Origin: Cordilura impudica
Taxonomy: Eukaryota > Arthropoda > Insecta > Diptera > Scathophagidae
Direction: 5' to 3'
Length of the DNA stretch: 64,000 nt
NCBI GenBank assembly: GCA_963682025.1
Contig: OY821517.1
Location: 109,533,625 to 109,597,624 of the forward strand
Every line of letters starts with the position of its first letter. Position 1 is the first letter of the stretch. The notes under the pieces are model-generated. The model was not told where the DNA came from and made no database searches. It was given only the letters and a program-made list of their open reading frames with translations. A program made the position numbers and the translations under genes. This document shows positions 21,801-33,574 of this stretch, one piece after another.

Positions 21801-22519
21801 ATTTTAGTTCCGTTTTTTCTGCTGAAATAATAGCATTATATAAGGCAATTGAATTCTGCCAGGGGACGGAAAAATTTGCTATATGCACCGATTCTCTTTC
21901 AGCAATTCACGCCATTTTAAATATCTACAACAATAATTTTTATGCAATGAGTATCAGAAACTCCCTAATCAAAAATTTCCCTAAAATTTCCATCATATGG
22001 ATTCCAGGTCGCTCTCTAATAGAAGGCAACGAGTTTGCGGATTACGCTGCAAAACAAGCTCACAAATTACCATTAATTAAAACATCTAATTTCAATTTCT
22101 CTGACATCAGTAAAGAAATCAAAGAACAAGCCTATAATCTGAATAGTAATACATGGAATTGTACAAGTTGTTGGTATAAATCAATCAACTTGACAAAATG
22201 TAATATCTACACGTGGATAAAATTTTGTAATTCATTTAATCGTATTGATGTTATAAAAATTATAAGACTCAGATTAGGACACACCATATCAACTCATAGT
22301 CACATCATAGCAGGAACCAACCCACCTATCTGCACATGTGGAAATAATACTCAACTAAACATAAAGCATATACTATATGATTGCTCGAAATTTCAACGAC
22401 AAAGAAATCAAATATTTGCAGAAGTCAATCCACTTACCTTATTATCCCAACCCTCACCCCATTCCATCAAACAATTAATTACATTTTTAAAAAGTATTAA
22501 AATATTTAAATTCATTTAG
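18850..22519 (+). pseudogene. I-clade LINE ORF2: endonuclease, reverse transcriptase, RNase H, broken
   Basis: The N-terminal endonuclease begins INILQWNIRGYLNNYNEL at 18850, with IISIQESH carrying the catalytic Glu. VTGDFNSWNQIWG-like and YGSDHFPIIL motifs lie farther on, in other frames, at 19200-19470. The reverse transcriptase has KSYRPISLNSCIDKIMDK and QMGFRKGKSTADAL (20311-20568), then after a TAA a SLDFEKAYGKIG palm motif. GIPQGSPLS and FCVYADDFNI, the active site, lie in 20614-20937. The last frame, 21116-22519, is the longest intact piece (467 codons). It has the thumb region, RNase H (IYTDGSKCKE, SAEIIALYKAIEF, ICTDSLSAIHAI, GNEFADYAAKQA) and a C-terminal CTCGNNTQLNIKHILYDC Cys/His tail. 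At least seven breaks occur upstream, so no product is made. Frames match the I factor order throughout. Confidence 0.9.
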
Positions 22520-22669
22520 AAAATTAAAAAAAAAAATTTTTAAATTTTAAATTATTGAAATTATTATACTAAAAAAAATTTTTTGTATCCACAATATAGC
22601 TTAAGGCCTAGTTGCTCTAGCTTTTATATTACATTTAGTTTGTTTACATTAGTGTATTCTCTAAATCTT

Positions 22670-22688
22670 CAATAAATAAATAAATAAA
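22670..22688 (+). repeat. (TAAA)n tail of the I-clade LINE
   Basis: A run of taaa units follows a short AT-rich 3' UTR and marks the LINE 3' end. Confidence 0.75.
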
Positions 22689-22689
22689 A

Positions 22690-24317
22690 GGAAAAAGTGG
22701 GTAGGTATGTTAGGAAAAATGCTGGGTTCTCTAAGAGCGACTCTGTACAATTTATGGAGATTTTTTTTTTCAAATGTTTTCTTTCTTCCAAAATTTGAGT
22801 TTGAAGAGCAGCCACTTGCACTTGTTATACTCCGCATTTTATGTCTCATGTAATTTTTTTTGGACCCTTCAAAATTGCGGGGTTGAGCGCATCCGAATTC
22901 TGTTACTAAGAAGCTCTTTAACACTATCCCATATCTAATATTTATATTTAACAGTTAAAGGGGACTGATCCAGTAGTGGGCACTTGCTTTGAATTTCAGA
23001 AGCAAACAAAAATATGGAAGATTCTATTGAGTTCGACAATTCGAATCAAAATTCATTCCACTGTCACCTAGCGGCTCAATCGCCTTAAGTTGTAAATTAA
23101 AGAGAATAAGATCAATTAAGTTGCCACTGAGTGGGAGCGAAGAAATATCAATTTTCTATTCTACATAAATAACATGAGTGCATCTTGGACGAAGTATCGT
23201 ACAGTTGGCCGAGAACAACTATAGTTTTCTCATCTGATAATTTTTTTTCTTCGCGTTCCTTCTTAAAACAAACATTTTTCTATATCAGACTGGATTAATA
23301 TCGCAGAAATATCATCACATTAATTCATAAATTATCGAACTATTTCATGGAACAATTTTTCTAGATTTAGATTTTTGTCAGATTTTGTTAGAATAGAAGA
23401 TTTAAAGTAATCAACACCATCATGGTTACAAAAGTTGGTTTGAACAAGCAAGTAGTTCCGACGAACTTGTATTTACTGAATTTTTATTAACGAATAAATT
23501 AAAAAAAGTTAAAAACACAAACATCTGTTGAAAAAATGCCAACATTGGTATGTCAACACTAACACCACACTAGTTAGACGATGAACCACCATAGACCGCT
23601 GCCACTACTGCCACAACTGGATAGCTTTATTTCGCGACATTTCATGTCAAAGTGAAATATTGGACAGAGACAAGTAATAAATTTGATTTTTTTTAAGTTG
23701 CCAAACATTGTAAAGCACATTTTTGAAATTGTTGTTGATTTTTTTCATGTGATAAACTATGACCGAAAAGTGCTAAACAAAAAATATCATATGATGTCAT
23801 ATTTAAAGATAAGAAGTATATTGCTATGAATTTGCGGGCAAAAACAACAGCAAAAACATGTTCTAAATTTTTAATTAATATTAATATTTTTTTTTTATCA
23901 ATAGATCTTAATATAGACCTTTTATTGTGCCCGCAGACTTCGGATAACTCTCTGAATCCCTAAATATTATTTATTTGTCCATTGAAACCTAGACAGATTT
24001 TAAAATTTTTATGAAACCTGATACATGGTCTTTTGTCGACGATAAAGCGATCACTATTAAACTACCCCTACTTGATTGAAATAAGAGTGCTAGAGTTATG
24101 CGTTAATTATTTAATCAAATTCAAGCCAAAGCTAAGAAAAAATTTTACACACAATATTTATGTATTGTAATTTTTTTATGTTTAAAAATTTTACCTTCAA
24201 ATTAACTTTCGATATATAGGGAATTTGGAAACTTAAGCTAATTTTTATATTTATATACAGGTATTTTTTTCTACGTTTAAAAATATACCTTAAAAAATTA
24301 CCTATCAATAATTGTTT
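22690..24317. other. No recognised feature
   Basis: The small open frames (for example 22661-22924, minus) show no motif. I could not match this segment to any repeat in the window. It may be host DNA. Confidence 0.4.
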
Positions 24318-24858
24318 ATACCCTATACAACTATGTGGTCAGGGTATAGTGCAGAGCTTGTGCTGACTACCAAAAATATATGACATAGCCCCATCTTCTA
24401 TTACTCTGACTCAGAATCATTCTCTGAGTCACTGTAGCGATGTTCTTCCACCAATCCGTCCGTCATCTATCTGTCTATCGGACTATCTGTCTGACCGTCC
24501 GCGTCTATCCATGTAAACCTTGTACTCAAATTACAGGCAGTAATTATGAATATATTTTGAAGAAATTTGGAGTGTTAGTATTTATCAGTTCGACTGAAAT
24601 TACCATAAAATACAAATTATAAAATAGATTTCGGTAAAGTTTTGTTTATATCTTTTTATTACATCAGTATTCCAAAAATAAATACTGCAGGTCAATTCTT
24701 TGTCATAAAAGCTGTTTCCCGATTTTCACTTAAATTTACATAGACACAAATATATTGAACAGAATTTTCACAAGCGTGGTTTGTTTATTTTTTTTGTAAA
24801 GATCAAGTGACTGTTGGACCTAAGAGAAAGGGTCACTAAACTCATGGTATAGGGTATC
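24318..24858 (+). mobile_element. GTCY-type (HINE-like) element, diverged
   Basis: Starts with the ataccctataca...tatgtgg left tip and ends with catggtatagggtat, its inverted counterpart. A degenerate core of gtcc/gtct words lies at about 24455-24515. The terminal palindrome is missing and the body is shortened. Confidence 0.75.
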
Positions 24859-24859
24859 A

Positions 24860-26080
24860 CAAATTTTTTCAGAATTTTTGGACACTTTTTTTACCAAAAA
24901 AAAAAAATTGAAAATTTTTTCTACGCCGTTTCACGTAGAAAGATTTTAGTATTTATTTTCGCTAAAAATAATTTTTTTGTAGGCTGAAATCAAAAATCCC
25001 GAAAGAGGGATCAACGGGCAAATTCAAGCGAACATTAAAAAATTCAGGTCAAACAGTTGAACAATGTCAGGTGTAGAGTTAATAGAATGGGATTTTGAGC
25101 AAGCTCTGTCTTTAATTATGTATTTAGTAGCGAATCAAGTCTTTAATTTCTAGTATTTTAGAATGATAACTAACCGCAAGCCAAACCACAGAATAACCTT
25201 GCAAGTACCATGGAAACTATATTTTATGAATTTAATTGGTGAAAAATCAGCGTCTTTATTTCTGTACTGACTTTCATTGTGATCGCACAAGCACAAGCAG
25301 TAGAGACGCTAAAGATGCTAGACTGCCATTTGAGGTCGCTTATCAGTGGACCTTTTGAAAACTGATTGGTGTCACGTTTTTTAGCAATTGGCAATAAGCT
25401 CGCATGTTGTTGCGATGGCTATATCTCGTGTAGTACCTCCACAATATTTTCGGGCTTAACCCCAGTAACTACTTACTATTTCCAAACCGAAACAAATGGG
25501 TGAGAAGAAAGACGTTCACAATCTAAGGTCTATTTTGATAGCCTTGAAAAACTGTATTATTTGGAAGGAACAAATTTAATTGAGCTATGAAGAGACATTG
25601 TTGAAAAAAACATTTTTTTTTTTTTTGCTAAAAATAAAATTTTAATTTCACACGGGTTTTTTGAACCGTCACCGTTTGTAACAGTGCATATACACTAGGG
25701 CGGGCCGATGTAAAAATCGACCAAGTGACAAGGAAAATCGTATTCTAGGGATCAAAATAAGAAACTTTGCCCGAGGAACCATACCCCAAAAAGGAGTTCT
25801 GTTGTCCCAACTTTTGACCTGTCTGTCTCACTTTGACCCATTTAAAGTGCCCCAATCGAGTCCAAATGTATGATCGACCCCCCACTAACTTTGGAAGGCC
25901 GACCCACCCGTACCAGTGGGTCACCCCCTGGAACCCCTGGGGAGTTCCCCATGCAAACATTTCAAAAAATCACCATTTTTTTTTAGAATTGGGGTGACTA
26001 TGTTTGATTTAATATTAAAATTAACACTCATACGTATACGTATCTTCTACTCTGCTAATAAATAATAATCATACGGCTTG
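24860..26080. other. Mostly unrecognised; includes a GC-rich patch
   Basis: The only distinctive part is about 25690-25960, which starts tagggcgggccgatgtaaaa and is rich in CCC/GGG words (gaacccctggggagttcccc). It is markedly more GC-rich than anything around it. It looks like a dispersed repeat or foreign patch rather than a gene; the minus frame 25745-25960 has no motif. Confidence 0.4.
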
Positions 26081-26084
26081 ACTG

Positions 26085-26215
26085 TGTTATGTTATTCAAA
26101 AAGATTGATCGGATGAGGGAAAATAAGTTTTAGATTACTCCGTGACTCTGCGTGACTAGCCCAAAATTAATCTGTAGTCACAACAAGACTATGGGCCAAG
26201 TTTCAGATCAATTGC
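26085..26215. repeat. Single unit of the repeat seen at 1946-2284
   Basis: Shares gattgatcggatgaggga, ctccgtgactctgcgtgact, a tagtcacaacaagactatgg stretch and aagtttcagatcaatt, in the same order as the tandem copies. Confidence 0.65.
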
Positions 26216-26307
26216 ATTTTGACTTAGTTGATTTTCTATTAGATTTTGGTTAGTTTTAAAACTTGAATTCAAGAATCACACCTTTTTGTGCGCAAGTAGG
26301 GTCTCTT

Positions 26308-27081
26308 ATTATACCGTATACCACTATGTGGTTTGGGTATAATGACTTTGTGCTGCTGTTTGTAACTACCAAAAATATTTGACATAGACCCATCTTTTAT
26401 TATACCGATCGAATCAGAATCATTAACTGATTCGATTTAACGATGTCCGTCCGTCCGTCCGTCTGTGTGTCCATGTAAACCTTGTAATCAAACTGCAGGT
26501 CGCAAATATGAATTTATTTTGATGAAATTTGGTAGGTTTGCTTTTATCGGCTATAGAATAAAAGCTACTGAAATTAGTGAGAATTGGTCCATGTTCAGAC
26601 CTAGCCCCCATACAAATGACCCCTATGAAATCGACATAAATTGCCATAAGATCCAAATTGTCATATAGATCTTACTCAATTTGGCTTTGTATGCGTTTGT
26701 TACATCCATTAATAAGTAGTCCAAAAATGATCCCTACTGGACTACTCTTAGTCGTAGGCCCCATATAGAGCTGCTTCCCGATCTTCACTTAAATATATCA
26801 AAAAACACAAATATTGCACTGATTCTTCTCAAACTTTGTTAGTATATATTTTTGCAAAATACAAGAGACATTACCAAAAATAGTCAGCATCGATCCATTT
26901 TTGGACCGATATAAAGTTTTTCGTATCTGCAGCCAAAAAAATTCATAAAAATTCCACTCATATTTGGTTTATGCTTATTTTCTATGTCCAGTTGGTTGGG
27001 CCTATGAGATAGGGTCTATAAACACATGGTGTAGGGTATCATGTAGTCAGTCTAGATCGACTATAATTTTCTTACTTGTTT
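26308..27081 (+). mobile_element. GTCY-type (HINE-like) element, near full length
   Basis: Left tip ataccgtataccactatgtgg, a (GTCC)n(GTCT) core at about 26447-26470, and inverted subterminal tggtgtagggtat near the right end. The palindrome is partly decayed (agtcagtctagatcgact), followed by the usual ttttcttacttgttt end. Confidence 0.85.
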
Positions 27082-27254
27082 TTTAATGCACCTTTTTGCG
27101 GGCAGCATTTTCCGTTCTGTTGTTTTCTGCAATATTGTATGTTTATCACCAACTTAGAGGATATACAACGTTTCAAAATGAATTTTTTTAAGCACAGGGT
27201 GTGCCATATTCTATGTCAGTATGGTATAATTTAAAAAACAGATTTTCATATGGG

Positions 27255-27700
27255 CGATATTTTTAGTTTTTCAATTCATTTATATTACTTTCTGAATACA
27301 TCATCAATCAAATGGCCACCTCTATTAGCGTGGAAAAAAATGCCCTTTGTGCTGCATTTTTCATAACGTGTTCGAGCAACTTGGGCGGTATAGCGAGAAT
27401 CAACATGAATTTTAGCCTCGAGAGTATGAACGCTGTTGGCGTACACTTTTCCTTTAAAATAACACTGAAAACAAAAGTCCAGAAAGGTCAGATTTGGATA
27501 TATGTCTCCATTCAATGTCATGAGTGTCGTCGGTCATTAAAATTTGATTCCAAAAGTTGGGTTCAGCGATGTGGGCACTGCGCGAGCAAAATTCTTTGAG
27601 TCAATTGCACTGAATATGGAAACAACTGCAAATCATCCTTAAAAAGGCGCCGCAAAGATTTGTCACTAGCTCCAATATTTAAGTCATCGTCAACACTCTC
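27255..27700 (-). pseudogene. Tc1/mariner-like transposase fragment
   Basis: The minus frame 27285-27521 reads TLNGDIYPNLTFLDFCF...FKGKVYAN and ends in RGGHLIDDVF. That resembles the PDLTPLDFFLWG...KVY region and the GGHLN-like tail of an insect Tc1/mariner-like family, but with the catalytic stretch between LNGD and LTFLDF deleted. Upstream, in other frames, 27560-27700 gives KDDLQLFPYSVQLTQ, also found in that family. It is a short, broken relic. The assignment rests on my memory of the family wording and should be tested by search. Confidence 0.5.
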
Positions 27701-27729
27701 TCCTACTTTTTCACTGGCGTTGATAATTG

Positions 27730-30305
27730 ACAAATGTATGATCTCCCATTGTCCCGATCGTAATAAAATTTGACACTAATCGATGAATAGTGTTGCCAGA
27801 TGGTGCTTCTTGTCAACGATGTTTTCGTTGAATTTAAACAACTGAACGACTAATTGTAATGTACAGCGTCACTAATTTGGGGCGTGTTTTTTTCAATGCG
27901 ATATATGATAAAAAGTGTTCTGAATAGAAGTTTCATAAACCTTTTATTAAAGTCAATCGGCTGACAAATGTCACAATTATCAAATGTGGTATGGCTGTGT
28001 TATAAGTTGACAACTTTTAGAATATAGCCATTGCAGAAAGTAAGAAATAAGGAATGTTAAAATTTTTGGAACTCAAGCTATAAGAATAAAAATTAAAAAA
28101 TATGCTTACATCCTGTTTCCAAAAGGTCAAAGTTCAATATCACATGGCTAAAATTTTGTACTAGAATATCTGACAGAGCTATATTATAAGATTAGCTATA
28201 GCTATATATGTTGATTTTCTTGATTTTATTGCCAAAATAAAACATATATTTTTATATTTTGTTTTAAATTGCGTTTCTTAATTATAAAGGAACTCAATAC
28301 TTTACTCTATCTTCAGAACGACAGACTGCTAGGTAGTAATACTTTCTAGATGAACTGTGTATCTCGCTAGGAGTGCAAGAATCAATAAAAAATTATTGTT
28401 GACTAACAGTACAATTAATTAACAATTACGGATATAAAATTTTTTCGCATTTATAAGGTACCGTTATGGAAATGTTAATATTTGTGCAAAAAAAAAATTA
28501 TCATATACACTCTTCGTTCCTATTGTAAACACCTTAAATTCCTTTCTCTATACTTCAAACAAGACTGCTAATAATTTTTCGGTAAATTTTCTGTCATTCT
28601 TTCTTTAAATTGGTTAGTGAAGCCCTCGATTATTTCTACACACTCTTTGTGTAAAAATACGTCACAGATCTTCTATTTTCTTGAAGTGAGCATATTAAAT
28701 TGTAATAGTTTTTGTTTTGTTTCTCAGCCAGGATTTATTAGAAGAGATGCTACATACGTATGCCTATGTTCTTCACCCATCCAATTTCCAATTTGTTTTT
28801 TTGGAAACTTATAATTTGTTAAATTTTAAAGTCCTCCAGATTACAAAAATGGACGACTATTAAGCTTTCGTTTCATTCCTGGACGCTTGTAGTGAAATAC
28901 TAAGGAGTGAGATCGCAAAAATCTTACAGTCCTTTTTCCTATTAACTTTTTTCGCAAGCATTAATTGAATTTTTTTTTTTTTTGATCAAGTTATCTTCAA
29001 AAATATTTTAGTTATTTTACTTAAAACTAACCAACACTCTGGAGATGCCCCTTACAAATGCAGTGCATTGTGTTGATTTCAGGAAAATAGGTTATGGGAA
29101 GGAGGAGAGAGGGAGTAGTGTTTGTGGACATTTGACTTAAATTTTATTAGATTATAACTGTCAGGAAAGATCTCTGCGTGGAGTTTATATCACATACGGC
29201 TATTTCGACTGATAAACGAATTCTCTCTGTAATGCGTGGTGCGATCAACTGGACAATAGACTACAAACGGATGTGATCTACTAGAGAAGCGGGTAGAGCG
29301 AACCGAAACTCGAGCACTTCAAATAAGTTCGCTAATCTCAGAAGAACATTTCCCATGGTAATATCTAATTTGCTAGTTTGATAAAAATGAGTAATGAAAT
29401 AAAAGAACTTCTAAAATGATTAAGTATTGTGAGGGTTGTGTGTTGTTAATCTATTTTTTTTTTTTTGCAAAAGTTTTTTGTTGCTCGCTTTAAGATCACG
29501 TACATTTTTGCCAATAACATAAAATATAATAATGTTGTAATGTACGAGAAATGTAGAAAAAAATGGAAGACAGCCATAGATATTGTAGCTAATCTCGAAA
29601 GTAAAAGCCAATTGAAAATACAGAAAGTCATACGCAAAGTCCAAAAACACGGGACGGAAATTGAAATCGTCTTTCTAAAAAAAAATGCTCACATTGCATA
29701 AAGGATGATGGATAAAAGTTTTCATGCTCGAAAAAATATCAAAAAAAAATTAAGCACGTAAAATAAGACGAAAATTTAAAAAATTCCTGGTTTGGCAATC
29801 AATAACAACGGGTTTTATAAATCCAGAAATTTATATTAGAGAATGTTTGCGAAGAAGATTACTTCCTTTCGTAAGTCAACAATTATTCTTACACCGATTT
29901 GGCATCATATCTCAATAGCTCTTGAGTGGTACATGGACAATATACATAGCTTTTTTTTAAAGCAAGGGAAGTAATTCGTCCAAAGCTTAGGCCAATGTAG
30001 AGATATTTGCTCTTGTCAAAAGGACCTTGATGAGCACAAAAAAGATTTCCCCAAATATGGAAGACTTTTAATGGAAATTGTCTATTTATTCCAAAAAAGT
30101 GACAGAAATTATTATAAATTTCCTAATAGAAGGTTTTCCGGAAAACTTCGGTAAGTTCGTAACTATTGACTTAGGGCCGTATGCAAAAAAAAAACGTGTA
30201 CTTCGAGTAGACTTTACCAACAAATTATGTATGAAAAGCATACAATAAAGTCTAATTGAAGTACACTTATTTTTTTGCATAAGCTCTAATATAATTTAAA
30301 TTAGT
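27730..30305. other. No recognised feature
   Basis: Small frames such as 28617-28814 and 29465-29701 lack motifs. There are A/T runs and no repeat match that I can support. Possibly host intergenic or intronic sequence. Confidence 0.4.
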
Positions 30306-30307
30306 AA

Positions 30308-30488
30308 CCAATAAGTAAGAAAGTTATGGTCGGTCTAGATCGATTATACGATACCCTAGACAATACGTTTAGAGACCCTATATCTTTAGTCCAACTAACT
30401 GGATATTGAAAATATAAAATAAAACACATATTACTAGGAATTGGCCTATAGGGTTTATTTTTGGACTACTGATAAACGGATGTAATCA
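30308..30488 (-). mobile_element. GTCY-type element, terminal fragment
   Basis: Begins with aagtaagaaagttat and an imperfect palindrome (ggtcggtctagatcga), then the subterminal ataccctaga...cgtttagagaccctat block. It then jumps to ggactactgataaacggatgtaat, so it has an internal deletion. The hAT relic follows directly. Confidence 0.75.
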
Positions 30489-30789
30489 TAGCTGTTAAGT
30501 AATGATTAGTAATGGTAATAGTTACTAATAAGATTACTTTTTTTTAAAGTAAATTGATGATTAAATTACGATTATATTGAGTTAAGTAATCGTGTTTATG
30601 ATTACGATTACAAATGATTTAAAAGTAATAAGAATTACTTGAAAATACCAAAAAATAATCAAAAAGAATCAAAAGTAATCAAAAAATAATTCGACTAATT
30701 TCAAAGATTACTTTTGAATTTTTTTGATTATTTTCAAAATCTATTGCATTCATACTTAGTGAATGTCATTAACAAATCTAGTGGAATAC

Positions 30790-32640
30790 ACTTTTGTCGA
30801 CTCATTTGAGATTTTATTACCTATTTAATGATTACGAATTTATAAATCCATTAATTGTATATATTAATTGGAAAAGAAGAATTTTTGGAGTGTACAACGC
30901 AGAAAATATTGTGCAGGTGATTACTGAAATAAACACTGCCTCTGGTTGGAACAGCTCCAATATTGTTTTGACCGTTACGGACAACGGTTCAAATTTTGCC
31001 AAGGCATTCAGTAATTTCGGTGTGGGAAATAACTTTTTCGGAGATGAAATTAATGATGATCTCCCAGTCCTTGATAATGAAAGTGTATTGCCTACGCATC
31101 AGAGATGTTGGTTGCATCAACCGGTTTCGAAAAAATTAAAAAAAATGAACAGCCAGTATAGGATGGTAATAACATTAGGTGTTTAAAGTGTATTTTTTAG
31201 AATTTCGGTAATTCAAGGGCTGTAGGGCAAGACGTACTTTTTAAATCAAGCAATTTCTTACGGAAATTTAGTTTTAATTTGCAACCCAAATAATTCAAAT
31301 TTAATGAAAAATTTTATTTTTTAAAAATGCAGAAAGAGTTCGTTTTGTTCCGCGACTTCTCAAACTCAACATACTTGTGGATATGTCTGTAATGTATATA
31401 TTTTAGACATTCGATAAATGCAACAATTTGTGGAAGAAGTGCAAGTGGCCAAAGTCTTCGGAAGTAATTGAAACACAGTTGTTGACGTCGTTGCTTTTGC
31501 CCGTTGTGACACGTTGGAATTCATTATATGACGCAGTTGAGAAGCTACTTTGCTACAAAGAAAAGCTAAATAATTTGCGATAAGCTGAATTTACCACATT
31601 TTTCTTCAGCTGACTTATAGTACCTGGAGATGTACAAGTTGGTAATGGAGCCAATTGCTAACTAAGGCGCTAGACTTTCTCCAAGGAGAAAATAACATAA
31701 ATTATGGTACTACTGGTATGCTACATATCGAAGACTTAACGGCTCTCTGGAAAAATATGCTTGTTCACTGTTCAAGTTTAAGCGAATCGGCTAAACTTCT
31801 ATTAGCGCTCCATATACATATATATTTTTTATTAATATATCTATTTTGTTTCGTTGAAATATAAATTTGTATTAATTTCATTAAACACAGGATTCTTAAT
31901 AATGACTTTTGTGACACTCAACAAGAGGCCGCATAAACTATGCAGTATCCAGGAGCTGCAACAAATATCCTGTGTTATTTTAAAAATGGAACAGTAGTTA
32001 AGAGAAAGGTTTTAACCATATTTCATGTCGCAGCCTGAGGCAAATGAAATGGTTCAAGGTTTGCAGATATTAAGGCCCGGTAGGTGATTAGGTAGCGTGC
32101 TCGCCTATCATGCGGGGGGTCGTGGGTTCGATTACAACCAGAGTCTTTGGTCTGTCGCTGTAAAAACTAGCCAAATCCGTCTTATACCTGGACCCAAAAA
32201 TTAAAAAACTCCAGACAAGCTACTCGGCTTTGCGGAACTAGGCTTAAAAAAAATATAATAATAAGAAAAAAAATTACAGAAATGTCGGAACTAACTTGCG
32301 AGAAAAATAATAGTTTATTGACTATGCCCTATTTTTTGATTTTAATGATGGTGAATATTAAAGATTTCACTTTGAAGATGCTAAAATTGTAGCAAGTCTT
32401 TCTCCACAAGACCGAAGATCTACAATAAAAAATCAGTTCTTCTGCTATTTAAATGGCAATTCATGTGCTGATGAGATTTGGAAAAAAAATATTATTTTAT
32501 TTTAACATGCCCTTAATGTATTCAGCTCCAGTTGAACGACTGTTTTCTTTTACCTTAGTGTCTGTTTTCTGGGGATATAGTACAAAATTGTGTGACGGTA
32601 TAATTGTGAAAGGATCAATCGTTTCATTTTGCATCTTATA
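30790..32640 (+). pseudogene. hAT transposase relic (copy 1) with a possible intron
   Basis: The first open part (30794-31186) holds TVTDNGSNFAKAFSNFG, the Thr-Asp-Asn-Gly catalytic block of hAT transposases, and LPTHQRCWLHQ (the H..C block). The next block at 31407-31600 reads KCNNLWKKCKWPKSSE and TRWNSLYDAVEKLL, a standard hAT segment. Between them, 31166-31406 starts GT, ends AG after a T-rich stretch, and joins the blocks in phase 0, so it may be an intron. 31655-31864 gives LDFLQGENNINYG. The C-terminal dimerisation segment SAPVERLFSF is at 32520-32552. A SINE interrupts the part between. No BED finger or clear termini were found; frame breaks make it inactive. Confidence 0.75.
32075..32275 (+). 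mobile_element. tRNA-derived SINE
   Basis: The head resembles a tRNA gene: an A-box-like taggtgattagg at 32081-32092 and a B-box ggttcgattac at about 32125-32135, separated by tRNA-like spacing. An unrelated body follows (ccagacaagctactcggctt...), then an A-rich/taataa tail near 32245-32275. It would be transcribed by RNA polymerase III and moved by a partner LINE. It lies inside the hAT relic, which it therefore postdates. Confidence 0.75.
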
Positions 32641-32644
32641 AAAG

Positions 32645-32895
32645 TCCAATAACAAAACTTTTTACTCTGAATAGAGCTTCAGCAGCTACTTTGTTAAATA
32701 CTGGAATTAACTTAAATTCTGTTACACAGATAAAATTTATATTTTTCGTACTAAATGTTATAATTGTCTACGCATTTTTATTTAGCACAAATGAAGAAAA
32801 TATTATCAATTACACCATATTTTATTTCAATTTTGAATACATAATTTTTCAGCAACTTAAGATTTTATGATTATGAACTTTAACATTTGGCAAAA
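32645..32895. other. AT-rich 3' flank of hAT relic 1
   Basis: No clear terminus. It ends with atgaactttaacatttgg, which recurs at 33610-33630 beside the second hAT left end. Confidence 0.35.
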
Positions 32896-32899
32896 AAAA

Positions 32900-33533
32900 A
32901 ACAAGAAAGAAAATTATATTCGGACTAGACCGACTATACGATAGCCTATACCATGCGTTTAAAGACCCTATCTCTCAGGCCCAACTAACTGGATATTGAA
33001 AATAAGCATAAACCAAATTTGAGTGGGATTTTTATTATTTTTTTCGGCTGCAAATATGAAAAAGTTCATATCGGATGAAATATCTATATGGGGACTAGGC
33101 CTAAAAATGGACCGATCCTGACCATGTTTGGTAAAGTCTCTTGTATTTTGCAAAAATATATGCAAACAAAATTTGAGAAAAATCAGTGCAATATTTTTGT
33201 TTTTTGATAGATTTAAGTGAAGATCGGGAAGCAGTTCTATATGGGGCCTATGACTAAGAGTTGTCCAATTGGGATCATTTTTGGACTACTGATTAATGGA
33301 TGTAATGTATACACACAAACCCAATTTGACTAAGATGCGCATGATAAATTGGATCTTATGGCAATATATGTTGATTTCATAGGGGTCATTTGTATGGGGG
33401 CTAGGTCTGAACATGGACCGATTCTCACCAATTTCAACAGCGTTCATCCCATGGCCGGTGAAAGATGCAATGCCAAATTTCGTCAAAATATATTCATATT
33501 TGCGACCAAACCACATAGTGGTATAGGGTATAA
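32900..33533 (-). mobile_element. GTCY-type element, GTCY core deleted
   Basis: Begins acaagaaagaaaattat with a slightly decayed palindrome (attcggactagaccgact) and runs through all internal blocks of the family to atatttgcgacc. It then jumps straight to aaccacatagtggtatagggtat, so the (GTCY)n run and its flank are lost. Confidence 0.85.
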
Positions 33534-33574
33534 TTAAAAAAAATAATAATAAGAAAATTACAGTCGGTTTAGAC

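Larger units (their letters stand above)
13700..22688 (+). mobile_element. I-clade LINE, near full length, split by a DNA transposon
   Basis: The order is 5' UTR (from about 13700), ORF1 with CCHC knuckles, and ORF2 with endonuclease, reverse transcriptase and RNase H. It ends in a (TAAA)n tail at about 22670-22688. RNase H after the reverse transcriptase and a TAA-type tail are features of the I clade. Without the 3.4-kb insertion in ORF1 (14566-17994) the element is about 5.5 kb, close to the length of the Drosophila I factor. ORF2 carries many stops and frameshifts, so the copy is dead. A spacer with a poly-A run lies between the ORFs at 18596-18849. Confidence 0.85.

Noticed and set aside
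32075..32150. A tRNA gene
   Set aside because: The head resembles a tRNA but I cannot fold a full cloverleaf by eye, and it continues into a SINE-like body and tail.
33349..33537. Similar short open frames beginning MDLMAIYVDFIGVICMGARSEHG at several places (26423, 33349, 39001, 40811, 41361, 45532)
   Set aside because: They are all the same stretch of the non-coding GTCY element in one frame; copies carry indels that do not respect a frame, and the partial conservation is that of the repeat.
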